In this document: positions 8,888-17,940 of the stretch, one piece after another | Layout of the letters: each line of letters begins with the position of its first letter | How positions within the stretch are numbered: position 1 is the first letter of the stretch | From: Leptospiraceae bacterium | GTDB taxonomy: Bacteria; Spirochaetota; Leptospiria; Leptospirales; Leptospiraceae | Reading direction: 5' to 3' | DNA length: 64,000 bases | Assembly (NCBI GenBank): GCA_024233875.1 | Contig: JACKPB010000008.1 | Coordinates: 147,132 to 211,131, forward strand | Made by a program: the position numbers and the translations under genes | Notes under the pieces: model-generated | What the model was told of the DNA's origin: nothing | Database searches by the model: none | The model's input: the letters and a program-made list of their open reading frames with translations, nothing else

Positions 8888-9370
8888 TTATTAAATCATT
8901 TTTTACAAATATCCAATACGATTCCAAACAATGCATCCACCACTGCATTTTTTTAATCTCATGATTTCTTTCAGAAGAATGTTAATGAATTTAGAAATCT
9001 GAAGAATCTTCATCTTTATCGGTAATTAGTTAGAATTGTGTTTATTTTATTTAGAAGGTATTCATATTTTGTTGATTTTATTGAATTTATCTAATATCAT
9101 AGAAAGAAGTTCCAGGAATTTTCTTATTGTTTCTTCTCAAATAATCAATATATCAAAGTTGAATTTCCTTCTCATTTAGGATCGGAGAAGTAAAATCTAG
9201 ATTCAAGCCTTTTGAATTTTTTAGATACGAAATAATTTAAAATGATTCTTATTAAAAATTTATTTGATTCAATGCTGAACTTGCTTAGTTCTAATCGAAT
9301 GCAAAAAAACCTTATTGAGAAATGAAATCAATTTCAATTCTTCTTTTAGTCATATTCAAAAAGTAAGTGC

Positions 9371-9437
9371 ATTCACAAAAGAATCGACTATAAAATGGCT
9401 ACATACCTCAAAAAGTAATACGCAAGTGTTTTTGAGA
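9371..9437. repeat. 67-bp conserved intergenic element, copy A
   Basis: Matches 29492-29558 without gaps at roughly three quarters of positions, including an identical 18-base core TAAAATGGCTACATACCT (9391-9408). In this copy CTCAAAAA (9407-9414) and TTTTTGAG (9429-9436) form a perfect 8-bp stem with a 14-base loop. Confidence 0.6.
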
Positions 9438-9930
9438 TGTACGCATTTATAGATCGTTCTATCTCTCCGACTAGTTTTGGGGATAGTTTTTGCCTAAGGA
9501 GAGATCAATACAAAGAAACTTAGTACTTCTGAAAACCAATTTTGAATTGAGAGAATGAGCTCTCATTTTTAATAAAATGTCGGACAATAAAGATTGAAGA
9601 GGCAAAGGGAACGTTTCAGAAATGATTTCTATTTAAAGTTCATCTAAAATAGAATTTTTATCCGGATCCACTTATTGAAATAAAAAGGAAGAAATTGATA
9701 CATATTTTTATAATAAAAATTCATAGAATCATTTTAGTTTTTAGATTGAATTGAAGGTTTTTTGAAATTTTAGAATGAAAAGATACTGAGTTAATTTTTT
9801 TCCAACCAGGTGCGATTGAGAATCACTATCTGCTTATGGAATAGATTTTGCTATGAAATGATTTTTAGCTCCAAGGAATGAGTGTCCATCCTTCCGATAC
9901 AGAGAAAAGACACTCATATCCTCTTTAGAT

Positions 9931-10143
9931 TTAAAACAAAGACCCCGCCGAATTGATAGCTTCCTTGAAGGCTTCAAAATCTTCCGGAGATATGGTGACA
10001 CCTTTTTGAGTTGGCTTGAGATTTCCTTCTTTATCTGTGTACCAAATACGTATATTCAAATTCTTCTTTCCTTTGAATTCACTGATAGCAACAAGAAGGC
10101 ATTCCCCCTTTCCTCTCTCTATTCTAAGTATTTCATTTTCCAT
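9931..10143 (-). CDS. PC4/p15-like transcriptional coactivator domain protein
   Basis: A 70-residue protein matching the bacterial PC4 (p15, YdbC-like) family: the core VAISEFKGKKNLNIRIWY followed by PTQKGVTISPEDFEAFKEAI is the usual single-stranded-DNA-binding beta sheet and helix. Known family members bind ssDNA as dimers and are linked to transcription or repair. Its ATG at 10143 shares one base with the TAA stop of the upstream ferredoxin-NADP reductase gene (TAATG), so translation is probably coupled. Why a ssDNA-binding protein is tied to a reductase is not evident. Confidence 0.82.
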   Translation of the reverse strand: MENEILRIERGKGECLLVAISEFKGKKNLNIRIWYTDKEGNLKPTQKGVTISPEDFEAFKEAINSAGSLF

Positions 10144-11075
10144 TAGTATGTCTCCACATATAATTGATTCTTTTCCTCTAATTCTTTTTGAAATTCTTTT
10201 AAGTCACCCGAAGTACCCATGATGATTTGAAGCTCTTTCAACAGACCTTCTTCCATGCCCTTAGGCCCACCACAGATATAAATCTTACCCTGATTCTCCA
10301 TAGATGTCTTTAGGGCCGAACCGAGCTCCTTCAATCGATGACTGATGTACATTTTCCCCCCATCAAATGGGTTCTTCTCTTCCCGACTCACAGCCTTGAT
10401 AAAGCGAAAATTATCATGCTTCTTATCCAGATCTTCAAACTCATCCTTCAAAACTATTTCATCTGAGTAAGGGGCTCCATAGACAAGAGTGAGTTTCCCG
10501 GTAAACTGTATTACCTTATGCTCTAGTAGTTCATAAACCATACCGTAGAACGGTGCAATCCCCGTTCCTGTAGCAAACAAGTATATATCACCCGAGAAGG
10601 ATTCAGTGGGTAAAAGAAAATTTTTACCACTCGGGCCTGTTAGATTGACTAGATCTCCCGGTTTTAGATCACAAATATAATTGGATGCCACACCTCTATG
10701 AGTTACATTTCCCTCTGAATCATAAGAATTGTCTCTTTTGATGATAAATTCTATAGTGTCTTCTTTTTTATCGAGACCATAAGTAGGAGAGGAGATAGAA
10801 TAGAGCCTGACCGTATAGGCTGTGTTCTCCGATCCTTTAGCAACTTTTGCCGGATCTTCTCCCGGAGGAATCACACCGGCACTCTGTCCGATGATGTATG
10901 GGTATTTTTCATGATCCAGTTGCAATTTGATTCGATTTATGACTGCATGTCCTTCTTTGACCGGTCTTTTCCCTTCTCCGGGATTGGGTGTCAATTGTAC
11001 ATTTTCCAAAACTTTGCAGGGCAGAGGGTTGGATTTTTTAAATAAATTTATTTTTGGTTCCTTTCGTGGGTTCAT
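10143..11075 (-). CDS. Plant-type ferredoxin-NADP(+) reductase
   Basis: A 310-residue flavoenzyme transferring electrons between NADPH and ferredoxin or flavodoxin. The FAD-binding motif RLYSISSP is near residues 90-97 and VASNYICDLKPGD follows. The NADP domain has GTGIAPFYGM and the CGGPKGME loop. The protein ends in the aromatic Tyr (VETY) that stacks on the flavin in plastidic-type reductases. Leptospira is known to possess such a plastid-type FNR, which supports the taxonomic guess. It has no signal peptide. The stop codon overlaps the start of the PC4-like gene by one base. Confidence 0.93.
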   Translation of the reverse strand: MNPRKEPKINLFKKSNPLPCKVLENVQLTPNPGEGKRPVKEGHAVINRIKLQLDHEKYPYIIGQSAGVIPPGEDPAKVAKGSENTAYTVRLYSISSPTYGLDKKEDTIEFIIKRDNSYDSEGNVTHRGVASNYICDLKPGDLVNLTGPSGKNFLLPTESFSGDIYLFATGTGIAPFYGMVYELLEHKVIQFTGKLTLVYGAPYSDEIVLKDEFEDLDKKHDNFRFIKAVSREEKNPFDGGKMYISHRLKELGSALKTSMENQGKIYICGGPKGMEEGLLKELQIIMGTSGDLKEFQKELEEKNQLYVETY

Positions 11076-11200
11076 ACCTAGTTTTTCCTATCCGTAAAGG
11101 TTTTTTGACTATAATGAAGATCTCAATAGGATTGTAAACACAGTTTACAAAATGTCTCATTCTGTCCAAATGGTATCTAACCCATTCGGGAGGAATTCAT

Positions 11201-12991
11201 CTGATCAATCCTATCCATAAAGATTTTTTTAAAAAATACATTTTCATTCTTGGATATATCATTTTTTCTACCTCTACCATTTTGCATTCAGATACTTATG
11301 TCTGGCCGGTGAAAGGGGAAAAGATGATCACTGGGAGTTTTGCCGAATTTCGTAAATATTACTTTCACAGAGGACTTGATTTTGCTACGGAAGGAAGGAC
11401 CGGGGTTCCCATTCAGGCCCTGACTTCAGGAAAGATTGCCACAATCCAGAGTTTGAGATATTCAATTGGAAATGCAATCATTCTAAAACACGACGATGGT
11501 TTTTCCAGCCGGTACGGTCATATGGAAAAATTTTCTGAAAAAGTTCTTACCAATCTTCCGGAACCTATAAGAAAAAAAATCCAGGATAGAGAAGATTTTG
11601 TAGCAGAGATTTTACCGGACAGTGAGATCAAAATTGAAAAAGGTGAAGTCATAGGATATTCGGGAGATACAGGAATCGGTCCGGCACATCTTCATGTCGA
11701 ACTTTTTAAAGAGGACCATTACTACAATCCGGCTGACTTTCTGGATACCTCATCGCAATCCGGAGATTTGTTTGTTACCGAATTGACTTTTCAACCTCTG
11801 AATGGAGAGAGCTTTTTAAACGGTTCACATTTGCCCCTGCGTGTAAAACTAAATAAATCCGGGAAAGACTACATTCCTGTAGATAAAAATCCGATTCTTA
11901 TCAAAGGGAATGCAGGAATCTACCTTTCAGGTTACCAAAAAAGCGGACGAGCAAATCGAATAGGATTTCAGAAAATCCAAGTTTTGCTCAATAAAGAATT
12001 ATTACAAACATTAGACTTTTCTAAAATTCCTTCCCATCAAATGATTCGATCCTGTTTTGTGTTTGATAATTTCAAAAGCAAAATGTCCGGTCGTCCTTTT
12101 CGGTACACCTTATTTTTAAGAGAAGAAAAGGCTCTTGACGTATTTCAAAACTCTCTCAAACATTCAGGTGTAATACAATCAGATAAAATCATTCCCGGTC
12201 AGACCAACCAGATCGAATTAAACCTTCAGGGTCTGAACAAAATAGAATCAAAAGTCATTTTGACCTTGGAATCTGATACAAAAGACTATCCTCCGATTCA
12301 ATCGACGGAGAAAATCTTCAATGTCTATCCAAATACATTCAATTCAATATTTTCTGAAGATCGCATTGCTGAAGCGTTCTTTCCCGCACACTCGGTTTTT
12401 TCATCGGAATATTTCACCGTAACTCAAAAAGACCTTAAGTATTCCGAGCCGGGAATCACACAAATCACTCCTGTATATGGAGTGCGTCCGGATTTTCGGG
12501 AATTTGATAAGGGTTATGAGCTTTATCTCAGGCTGGCACCTCCTCCGGCAAAATTACCCGAAAAAATTGGTTTGTATTCGGTGAACTCAAAAGGTGTGAT
12601 TCTTTCCTATCTACCTTTTGCTAGTTTAAACACAATCAGTCATATATTCAAACACCACTCACGCACAACAGGATACTACGCAGTTTTTACAGACCACTCC
12701 CCTCCCAAAATCAATGTCATCGGATACAACTCCGGTCATACATTCAATAATTCTAATTTTCGTTTATTGCTGAGAGGTCGTGATTCAGGAAGTGGTATCC
12801 CTCAGAATGGAATCACTGTGACTATTGATGGAAATCCTGCAAAAGTAGATTATGAACCGGAGAAGATGTACTATGAAGTTTTCTCTCCGGACTCGATTCG
12901 GAATAAGGGCTTTCATAGACTCGAAGCGATAGCCAAAGACTATATGGGAAATGAATCCGAGAAGCTGATCTTTGAGTATACAGTTCAATAA
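11201..12991 (+). CDS. Secreted M23-family (LytM) protein with apparent CTG start
   Basis: The M23 peptidase domain occupies the first third: H-x3-D in HRGLDFA, and HLHVE, the zinc-binding set of LytM-type endopeptidases that cut peptidoglycan peptides. A large beta-rich C-terminal region of about 400 residues follows, ending in an Ig-like segment. The first conventional start (TTG 11282) would remove the signal peptide. The frame stays open upstream and encodes INPIHKDFFKKYIFILGYIIF, a good signal sequence. No ATG, GTG or TTG lies in that stretch, but GGAGG (11189-11193) sits seven bases before CTG 11201. I take CTG as the start, giving 596 residues. An activator-type, non-catalytic M23 is less likely because the zinc residues are intact. 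Confidence 0.82.
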   Translation: MINPIHKDFFKKYIFILGYIIFSTSTILHSDTYVWPVKGEKMITGSFAEFRKYYFHRGLDFATEGRTGVPIQALTSGKIATIQSLRYSIGNAIILKHDDGFSSRYGHMEKFSEKVLTNLPEPIRKKIQDREDFVAEILPDSEIKIEKGEVIGYSGDTGIGPAHLHVELFKEDHYYNPADFLDTSSQSGDLFVTELTFQPLNGESFLNGSHLPLRVKLNKSGKDYIPVDKNPILIKGNAGIYLSGYQKSGRANRIGFQKIQVLLNKELLQTLDFSKIPSHQMIRSCFVFDNFKSKMSGRPFRYTLFLREEKALDVFQNSLKHSGVIQSDKIIPGQTNQIELNLQGLNKIESKVILTLESDTKDYPPIQSTEKIFNVYPNTFNSIFSEDRIAEAFFPAHSVFSSEYFTVTQKDLKYSEPGITQITPVYGVRPDFREFDKGYELYLRLAPPPAKLPEKIGLYSVNSKGVILSYLPFASLNTISHIFKHHSRTTGYYAVFTDHSPPKINVIGYNSGHTFNNSNFRLLLRGRDSGSGIPQNGITVTIDGNPAKVDYEPEKMYYEVFSPDSIRNKGFHRLEAIAKDYMGNESEKLIFEYTVQ

Positions 12992-13045
12992 AAACTGTTT
13001 GCAAAATCTAAATCCAAAATCAAAACTGGAATAGGGTCATAAACT

Positions 13046-13399
13046 ATGGAATTGATTATTGGTTTTCTCCTTCAGGTTCTCATTCTCCTGTATGTCTTTC
13101 CCAGATTGGATTCAAGAATTCAGGTTTCACGAAATTTTAAAGATGTAAGTACAATCATCCTCGGTTTTGTTTTATTGAATGCAATCTTTCGGAAATTGAT
13201 TTTTATCTTCACTCTCGGACTAAGCGGTCTCTTAAATGTTTTGACTCTAGGAGTAGCAGGGTTGGTATTGAACGCTCTGATTCTACTCTTTCTTTCGAGA
13301 TACTTTCCTAACTATCTTTCATTACCCGGATTCTTTTCAGCATTTCTGGGAGGCTTTCTTTTAACTATAGCAAATCTTATATCAAAATTTTGGGAGTAA
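13046..13399 (+). CDS. YvlD/phage holin 4-like small membrane protein
   Basis: A 117-residue protein with about four hydrophobic helices. The pattern of the second to fourth helices (ILGFVLLNAIFRKL, LGLSGLLNVLTLG, LNALILLFLSRYFPN) is that of the DUF360/YvlD and phage-holin-4 superfamily of membrane proteins. Their role is poorly known, and in Bacillus they are associated with envelope stress. AGGG lies nine bases before ATG. It is followed after three bases by the FmdB-like gene and probably shares a transcript with it. Confidence 0.8.
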   Translation: MELIIGFLLQVLILLYVFPRLDSRIQVSRNFKDVSTIILGFVLLNAIFRKLIFIFTLGLSGLLNVLTLGVAGLVLNALILLFLSRYFPNYLSLPGFFSAFLGGFLLTIANLISKFWE

Positions 13400-13402
13400 A
13401 GT

Positions 13403-13690
13403 ATGCCTGTTTATGAATATCACTGTACCAGATGCAACAAAAGAATGGAAGCCTACCAACACAGTTCAGAAGCCCTCTCTACCTGTGATCAAATCGATCC
13501 CAATTGTACAGAAAAAGGAGAATTGGAAAAACTGTTTTCTACTTTTGCAATGAAGGGTGATTCTAGTTCTGCTGATCGGTTTCTTTCTTCCAGGGAAAGT
13601 GGAGGTCATTCCCACAGTTCCGGTTGTGGATGCTTTGGTTCTGCTTCCTGTCCGGCTGATTCGGTGCGTTCAAAATACGGATTGGACTAA
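13403..13690 (+). CDS. FmdB-family zinc-ribbon protein
   Basis: The N-terminus MPVYEYHCTRCNKRME is the signature of the FmdB/CxxC small regulatory protein family, with Cys8 and Cys11 as the first zinc knuckle and Cys28/Cys35 as the probable second. The C-terminal tail is rich in His, Ser, Gly and Cys (HSHSSGCGCFGSASC), which could bind metal. Named members were proposed to regulate formamidase genes, but most are uncharacterised. GGGAG lies six bases before ATG. The last four bases overlap the convergent hybrid kinase gene. Confidence 0.85.
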   Translation: MPVYEYHCTRCNKRMEAYQHSSEALSTCDQIDPNCTEKGELEKLFSTFAMKGDSSSADRFLSSRESGGHSHSSGCGCFGSASCPADSVRSKYGLD

Positions 13691-16600
13691 CGTTCAAGAA
13701 ACAATCCTTCCAAAGCTCTGGTCAGTTGGGACAATCTATACGGTTTCATTAGAAAAGGATAATCCATATAGTCTTTCATTAGCTCTTTGTTTCCGGTGTA
13801 TCCGGAAACGAAAAGTACTTTGATACCCGGATTATTTTTTTCGGCTATGGAAGCCATTTGATAACCGGTTATCTTTCCCGGCATAATAATGTCTGTGACC
13901 AGAATATCAAAAGAATCTACAGTCAGAGCTTTCATAGCAAGTGATGTCTCTGAAAAAATACTAACATCCATTTCCAGATTGCTCAGGTACTCTTCCATAG
14001 TATTCAATAATTGGGCTTCATCATCTAAGAGTAAGATTTTTTTATTTTTGAGAATTGAACCATGGCTGCTGTCGGATATTTTGAGTATCGGTTCTTTTTT
14101 TTCTTCTATTTTTTCGAAATACAATTCAAAACAGGCCCCTCCGGAAGGATTATTATAAAAATCAATAGATGCATCCATAGCATTGACAAACCCATATACC
14201 TGTGCCAATCCCAGACCTATACCCTTACCATTCATCTTTGTTGAAAAAAATGGTTCAAAAATTTTTTCTTTTATTTCATCCGAAATGCCGCGTCCCGTAT
14301 CAGAAACTCTTAAAAAGTAATGCAACTTACCCGGATTATTAGCTTTAAATTGGGAGGTAATTGAAGATTCTGCGATTCCGGTTTGAATTGTAATCTCTCC
14401 TTCACCCGAGATAGCATCCGAAGAATTGATTACAAGATTGAGAATTGTATTTTCCAGTCCTTCTCTTTCACTATACAATTGGATATCAAACTCATATAGA
14501 TTGTAATTTACCCGGACAGTTTTTTTGACACTGAATTCAATCAAGTCCTTCAATCCATTGATCACTTCATTCATTGAAATGTATGACTTTACTAGCTTTT
14601 GCTTTCTGGAAAATATAAGTAATTTAGATATAATATTAGATGCTCTGCTTAGGGCTTCCATTGAGGTTTTGACCCTCTTCTGCATCTTTTCATCATCACC
14701 GGAAATACTTCTTTCCAATAGTTCCAGATTGCCTGAGATAATCCCCAGGATATTATTAAAATCATGAGCCAACCCACCTGTCAATTGTGAGATGGCATCC
14801 ATCTTATAGGATTGCTTCTCTGTCTCTTCGATCTTTTTTCGGGAAGTGATATCCCTTAGAGAACCTGTAAAATAAAGTCTGCCCTGATAATTCCATTCCA
14901 TGATAGAGATTTCTACAGGAAAACTTGTACCATCTTTCTTTAGTGCATTCACCTCACGATTACTTCCTATAATCTTTTTGATTCCGGAAGTTATATAATT
15001 TCTTAAATAACCGTTATGCAAAGTATGATGGGGTTCGGGCATCAAAAGATTTATGTTATTGCCTAATAGCTCATCTTCCCTATATCCAAACATTTTCATA
15101 GCGGCTGAATTCACCATATTGATTGTCCCGGATGTATCTATAATGAAGATTGCATCCAGAATCGTTTCTAAGATAGTATTTAACTTTTTTCGATTTTCTT
15201 CGAGGACAAGTTCGTAGGATTTGGTTTGAGAAATATCCATGTTGATCCCCACGATTTTCAGAGGAGTTTCACCGGAATCCCTTAGGATAGTTGTGTAGCT
15301 CTTGATATATTTTCTGGAATTGTTCTTCAAAACAATCGAAAATTCTAAGCCTTCTCCCAATTTGAAAAAAGGTTGAAAATTATTTTCATCGTAAATTTTA
15401 TTTATACTTTCTTCGTCAAGGGAATGATACCAGATGTGAAAAGGATCTTCCTGATTGGTTGGATCAACTCCATACAATTCATACATTTTGTTATCCCAGG
15501 AAATCATTCCTGTAGATATATCCAATTCCCAAACTCCAATATTACCGGCATCGGTTGCCATTCTCAATCTTTCATTGAGGAGTTCCAGATCCCTACGAAG
15601 TTTTCTCGGTTCTGTGATTTCCTCGCAGAGAATAATCTTGGTTGTCCTATCCAGATATGTAATACTCTTAACAATCAGATCGACGATAATCTCCCGACCA
15701 TCTTTCAATACATGAACTATATTATAGAACCTCTGCTCCAAAGCTCCCGAATCACTACTCAAAATGGATTTCACCCTATCGAATAAATCTATAGTCCAGA
15801 GATCCCAAACTGATAGTTTTTTGAATTCACGTTTTGAATACCCGTATTGTTTTTCAGCCGCTGTATTGACTTCAAGTATCATAAAAGAATCCATATCATA
15901 GACAATCAAAGGAAGAGGCATGAGCTCAAATATTTCATGATACCTTTCTTCATTATGCATTTTCTCTTCTTCTGATTTTTTTTGAGATGAAAAGTCTGAT
16001 GCAAAACCTTCAATCATTAAGAACTTATTTTGATTATCATAAATCGCCTTTCCTCTATCCCAGATCCACTTGAAAGTACCATCTCCAATCTGAATTCGAT
16101 ATATGATATCATATGTCATACGATAGTCTAAAGATTTTTTTAGAGCATCCATAACGAAATTATAATCTTCACTGTAGATCCCATCCCGGAAATGAGAAAA
16201 GTTTCCTTTCATATAGTCTTCACGGGTTCTACCTGTTATTTGATGGATATTCTTTGAGACGTAAGAAAAAATTAAATTCTCCACATCCTCGATTCGATAA
16301 GCGAATGCGGAAGTGTGGTCAATAATAGATTCGATCTGGCTATCCTTCTCGGAAACGATTCCTGTCTTCAATCGATCTAGTTTTGAAAATCTGAGAATAC
16401 AATCATTTATAGTCAAACCATCCCAAATCATCTTTGCAGAAATGGATCTTCCCGAAGGGGACATTTCGATGAGAACTGATTCGTAAACTTTCTGAGAATC
16501 AATTCCTTTCAACACTTCTCTGTACAATTGTGAATTTTCAGGAAACTGGTCGAAGAGACTTCTATTCAATTCAATTGCGTAGACGACTCTTGCTACTTCA

Positions 16601-16713
16601 TTCATGAACAGAACATTTAGATCCCTATCCAAAATGAGAACAGGGTCGCTTAAATGTTGATAAATATTTTTATAAAATACCCAGGACTTGTTTTCCAGGT
16701 TTTTTGTATCCAT
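13687..16713 (-). CDS. Multi-PAS hybrid sensor histidine kinase (NtrB-like core)
   Basis: A cytoplasmic kinase of 1008 residues. Five PAS modules span about residues 10-625. The phosphoacceptor is His650 in GGLAHDFNNILG, the HDFNN variant common in PAS-rich kinases. HATPase_c follows (NLVINSSDA, RVSDTGRGIS, GKGIGLGLAQVYG), then a C-terminal receiver (LLDDEAQ, Asp in DILVTDIIMPG, Lys in FLMKPYR). No membrane segment or DNA-binding output is present, so it probably senses a cytoplasmic signal and passes phosphate on. The start at ATG 16713 lacks a clear ribosome site. It overlaps the FmdB-like gene by four bases. Confidence 0.92.
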   Translation of the reverse strand: MDTKNLENKSWVFYKNIYQHLSDPVLILDRDLNVLFMNEVARVVYAIELNRSLFDQFPENSQLYREVLKGIDSQKVYESVLIEMSPSGRSISAKMIWDGLTINDCILRFSKLDRLKTGIVSEKDSQIESIIDHTSAFAYRIEDVENLIFSYVSKNIHQITGRTREDYMKGNFSHFRDGIYSEDYNFVMDALKKSLDYRMTYDIIYRIQIGDGTFKWIWDRGKAIYDNQNKFLMIEGFASDFSSQKKSEEEKMHNEERYHEIFELMPLPLIVYDMDSFMILEVNTAAEKQYGYSKREFKKLSVWDLWTIDLFDRVKSILSSDSGALEQRFYNIVHVLKDGREIIVDLIVKSITYLDRTTKIILCEEITEPRKLRRDLELLNERLRMATDAGNIGVWELDISTGMISWDNKMYELYGVDPTNQEDPFHIWYHSLDEESINKIYDENNFQPFFKLGEGLEFSIVLKNNSRKYIKSYTTILRDSGETPLKIVGINMDISQTKSYELVLEENRKKLNTILETILDAIFIIDTSGTINMVNSAAMKMFGYREDELLGNNINLLMPEPHHTLHNGYLRNYITSGIKKIIGSNREVNALKKDGTSFPVEISIMEWNYQGRLYFTGSLRDITSRKKIEETEKQSYKMDAISQLTGGLAHDFNNILGIISGNLELLERSISGDDEKMQKRVKTSMEALSRASNIISKLLIFSRKQKLVKSYISMNEVINGLKDLIEFSVKKTVRVNYNLYEFDIQLYSEREGLENTILNLVINSSDAISGEGEITIQTGIAESSITSQFKANNPGKLHYFLRVSDTGRGISDEIKEKIFEPFFSTKMNGKGIGLGLAQVYGFVNAMDASIDFYNNPSGGACFELYFEKIEEKKEPILKISDSSHGSILKNKKILLLDDEAQLLNTMEEYLSNLEMDVSIFSETSLAMKALTVDSFDILVTDIIMPGKITGYQMASIAEKNNPGIKVLFVSGYTGNKELMKDYMDYPFLMKPYRLSQLTRALEGLFLER

Positions 16714-16913
16714 AAGATTTTACAATCAACTGAAATATCAATTCTACACAATGTCAATCTTTTAAAGGACTCAGGAAAAACTTTTTCAGATTTGATTTCT
16801 CAGTTTTTAAAATTACGGAAGGATGAAATTCTTATTTAGAAAATATTTGTCTTGCTGAAATCTAGTTTTTAAAGAAATTTACAACAAACTTGATTCATTT
16901 TCCAGGAATAGTA

Positions 16914-17936
16914 ATGAAAAAAATTTCTCTTTTAATCCCTTTGCTCCTTATCATAGAAACCCTTAACTGTTTTGCTCATGTCGAAAAGAAAAACACAGAG
17001 GGTTGTGTTCGAATCGGAGGAATCCCCGGTCCGGAAGATATGGCTCTCGATCGTGAGACGGGAATCCTCTACGTTTCCAGCCATGAAAGACGTATTGAAG
17101 GGAGATTGGGAGAGATTTATATTATCAATCTAAACTCTCCCAATCCGATTGCGGAAAAAGTGAGTTTAGATTCTTATCCTGTCTCCTTTGCTCCCCACGG
17201 ACTTCATTTAGCTAGATACAAAGGTGAATTGAAGCTATTTGTAATATCCCATAAAGATCCGGGCCAGGATAAGCATAGTATAGAAGTATTTCGGGTAGAT
17301 AAGAATCAACTCTCCCATGAAACCACCCTGGAAGATCCCAGTCTCGAAAGCCCCAATGATCTCTTTGCATTGCCGGATGGTAGGATCTTTGTTTCAAACG
17401 ATCATCCCAAAGGTTCTTATTTAAAAAAATTATTTCTGGATGCTTTTCGAATCAGATCTTCGAAAATTTCATACTTCGATGGAAATTCCTGGTCGCTTTT
17501 AGAACCGGAGACAGTACTGGGAAATGGGATTTTGGTAACACAAAATCATTCAGGAGAACTTCTCTACTGGGCGTCCACAATCGAAGAAAAGGTCTTCCAA
17601 TTTAAAATTCAACCTACCCAAAATGGTAGAATCGATTTGAAACTCCTTCGATCTATAGAAATCGGTTCGGGTGTGGACAATCTTGAACCGGAAGAAAGTG
17701 GTACGATTCTTGTCGCTGCTCATAAATCTCTTTTTCGCTTTCTAAAACATGCTGATGATGAAAAACTGACATCTGCCAGTCAAATTTTTCGATTCGATGA
17801 AGAAGGAAATTTTTCGGAGATTTTCAGCAGTGATGGTGAGGAGATATCTGCCTCCAGTACAGGAATATCCTATAAGGACAGGCTGATTATTGGTCAGGTT
17901 TTCAATCCATTCTTATTGAATTGTCCATTGAAGTAA
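16914..17936 (+). CDS. Exported paraoxonase/SMP-30-like beta-propeller protein
   Basis: A 340-residue protein resembling arylesterase/paraoxonase and strictosidine-synthase-like six-bladed propellers: GGIPGPEDMALDRETGILYVSS, FAPHGLHL, SPNDLFALPDGRIFVSNDH and NGILV, where the acidic and Asn residues would bind calcium. ATG 16914 has AGGA six bases upstream and begins a signal peptide (MKKISLLIPLLLIIETLNC). The Cys could be lipidated, but the preceding residues fit a lipobox poorly. A frame starting at 16890 lacks a ribosome site. A lactonase or esterase activity is plausible from the family but not demonstrated. Confidence 0.82.
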   Translation: MKKISLLIPLLLIIETLNCFAHVEKKNTEGCVRIGGIPGPEDMALDRETGILYVSSHERRIEGRLGEIYIINLNSPNPIAEKVSLDSYPVSFAPHGLHLARYKGELKLFVISHKDPGQDKHSIEVFRVDKNQLSHETTLEDPSLESPNDLFALPDGRIFVSNDHPKGSYLKKLFLDAFRIRSSKISYFDGNSWSLLEPETVLGNGILVTQNHSGELLYWASTIEEKVFQFKIQPTQNGRIDLKLLRSIEIGSGVDNLEPEESGTILVAAHKSLFRFLKHADDEKLTSASQIFRFDEEGNFSEIFSSDGEEISASSTGISYKDRLIIGQVFNPFLLNCPLK

Positions 17937-17940
17937 TACT

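Larger units (their letters stand above)
8520..9930. other. Long AT-rich gene-free region with two dispersed repeats
   Basis: About 1.4 kb with no credible coding frame on either strand. It holds one copy of a 156-bp repeat (8732-8887), one copy of a 67-bp conserved element (9371-9437), and a 9-bp perfect inverted repeat ATGAGTGTC/GACACTCAT (9878-9886 and 9909-9917) just beyond the end of the PC4-like gene. The remainder is rich in A and T. Unseen small RNA genes or decayed sequence are both possible. Confidence 0.7.

Noticed and set aside
8727..8948. Minus-strand 73-residue frame over the 156-bp repeat
   Set aside because: The other repeat copy does not keep an equivalent reading frame or start, so the repeat appears non-coding.
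9878..9917. 9-bp inverted repeat ATGAGTGTC/GACACTCAT as a terminator of the PC4-like gene
   Set aside because: The loop is 22 bases and no T run follows on the relevant strand, so a standard terminator is not supported.
12980..12998. Small stem ACAGTT/AACTGT at the end of the first M23 gene as a terminator
   Set aside because: Only six A/T-rich pairs that include the stop codon and no convincing T run.
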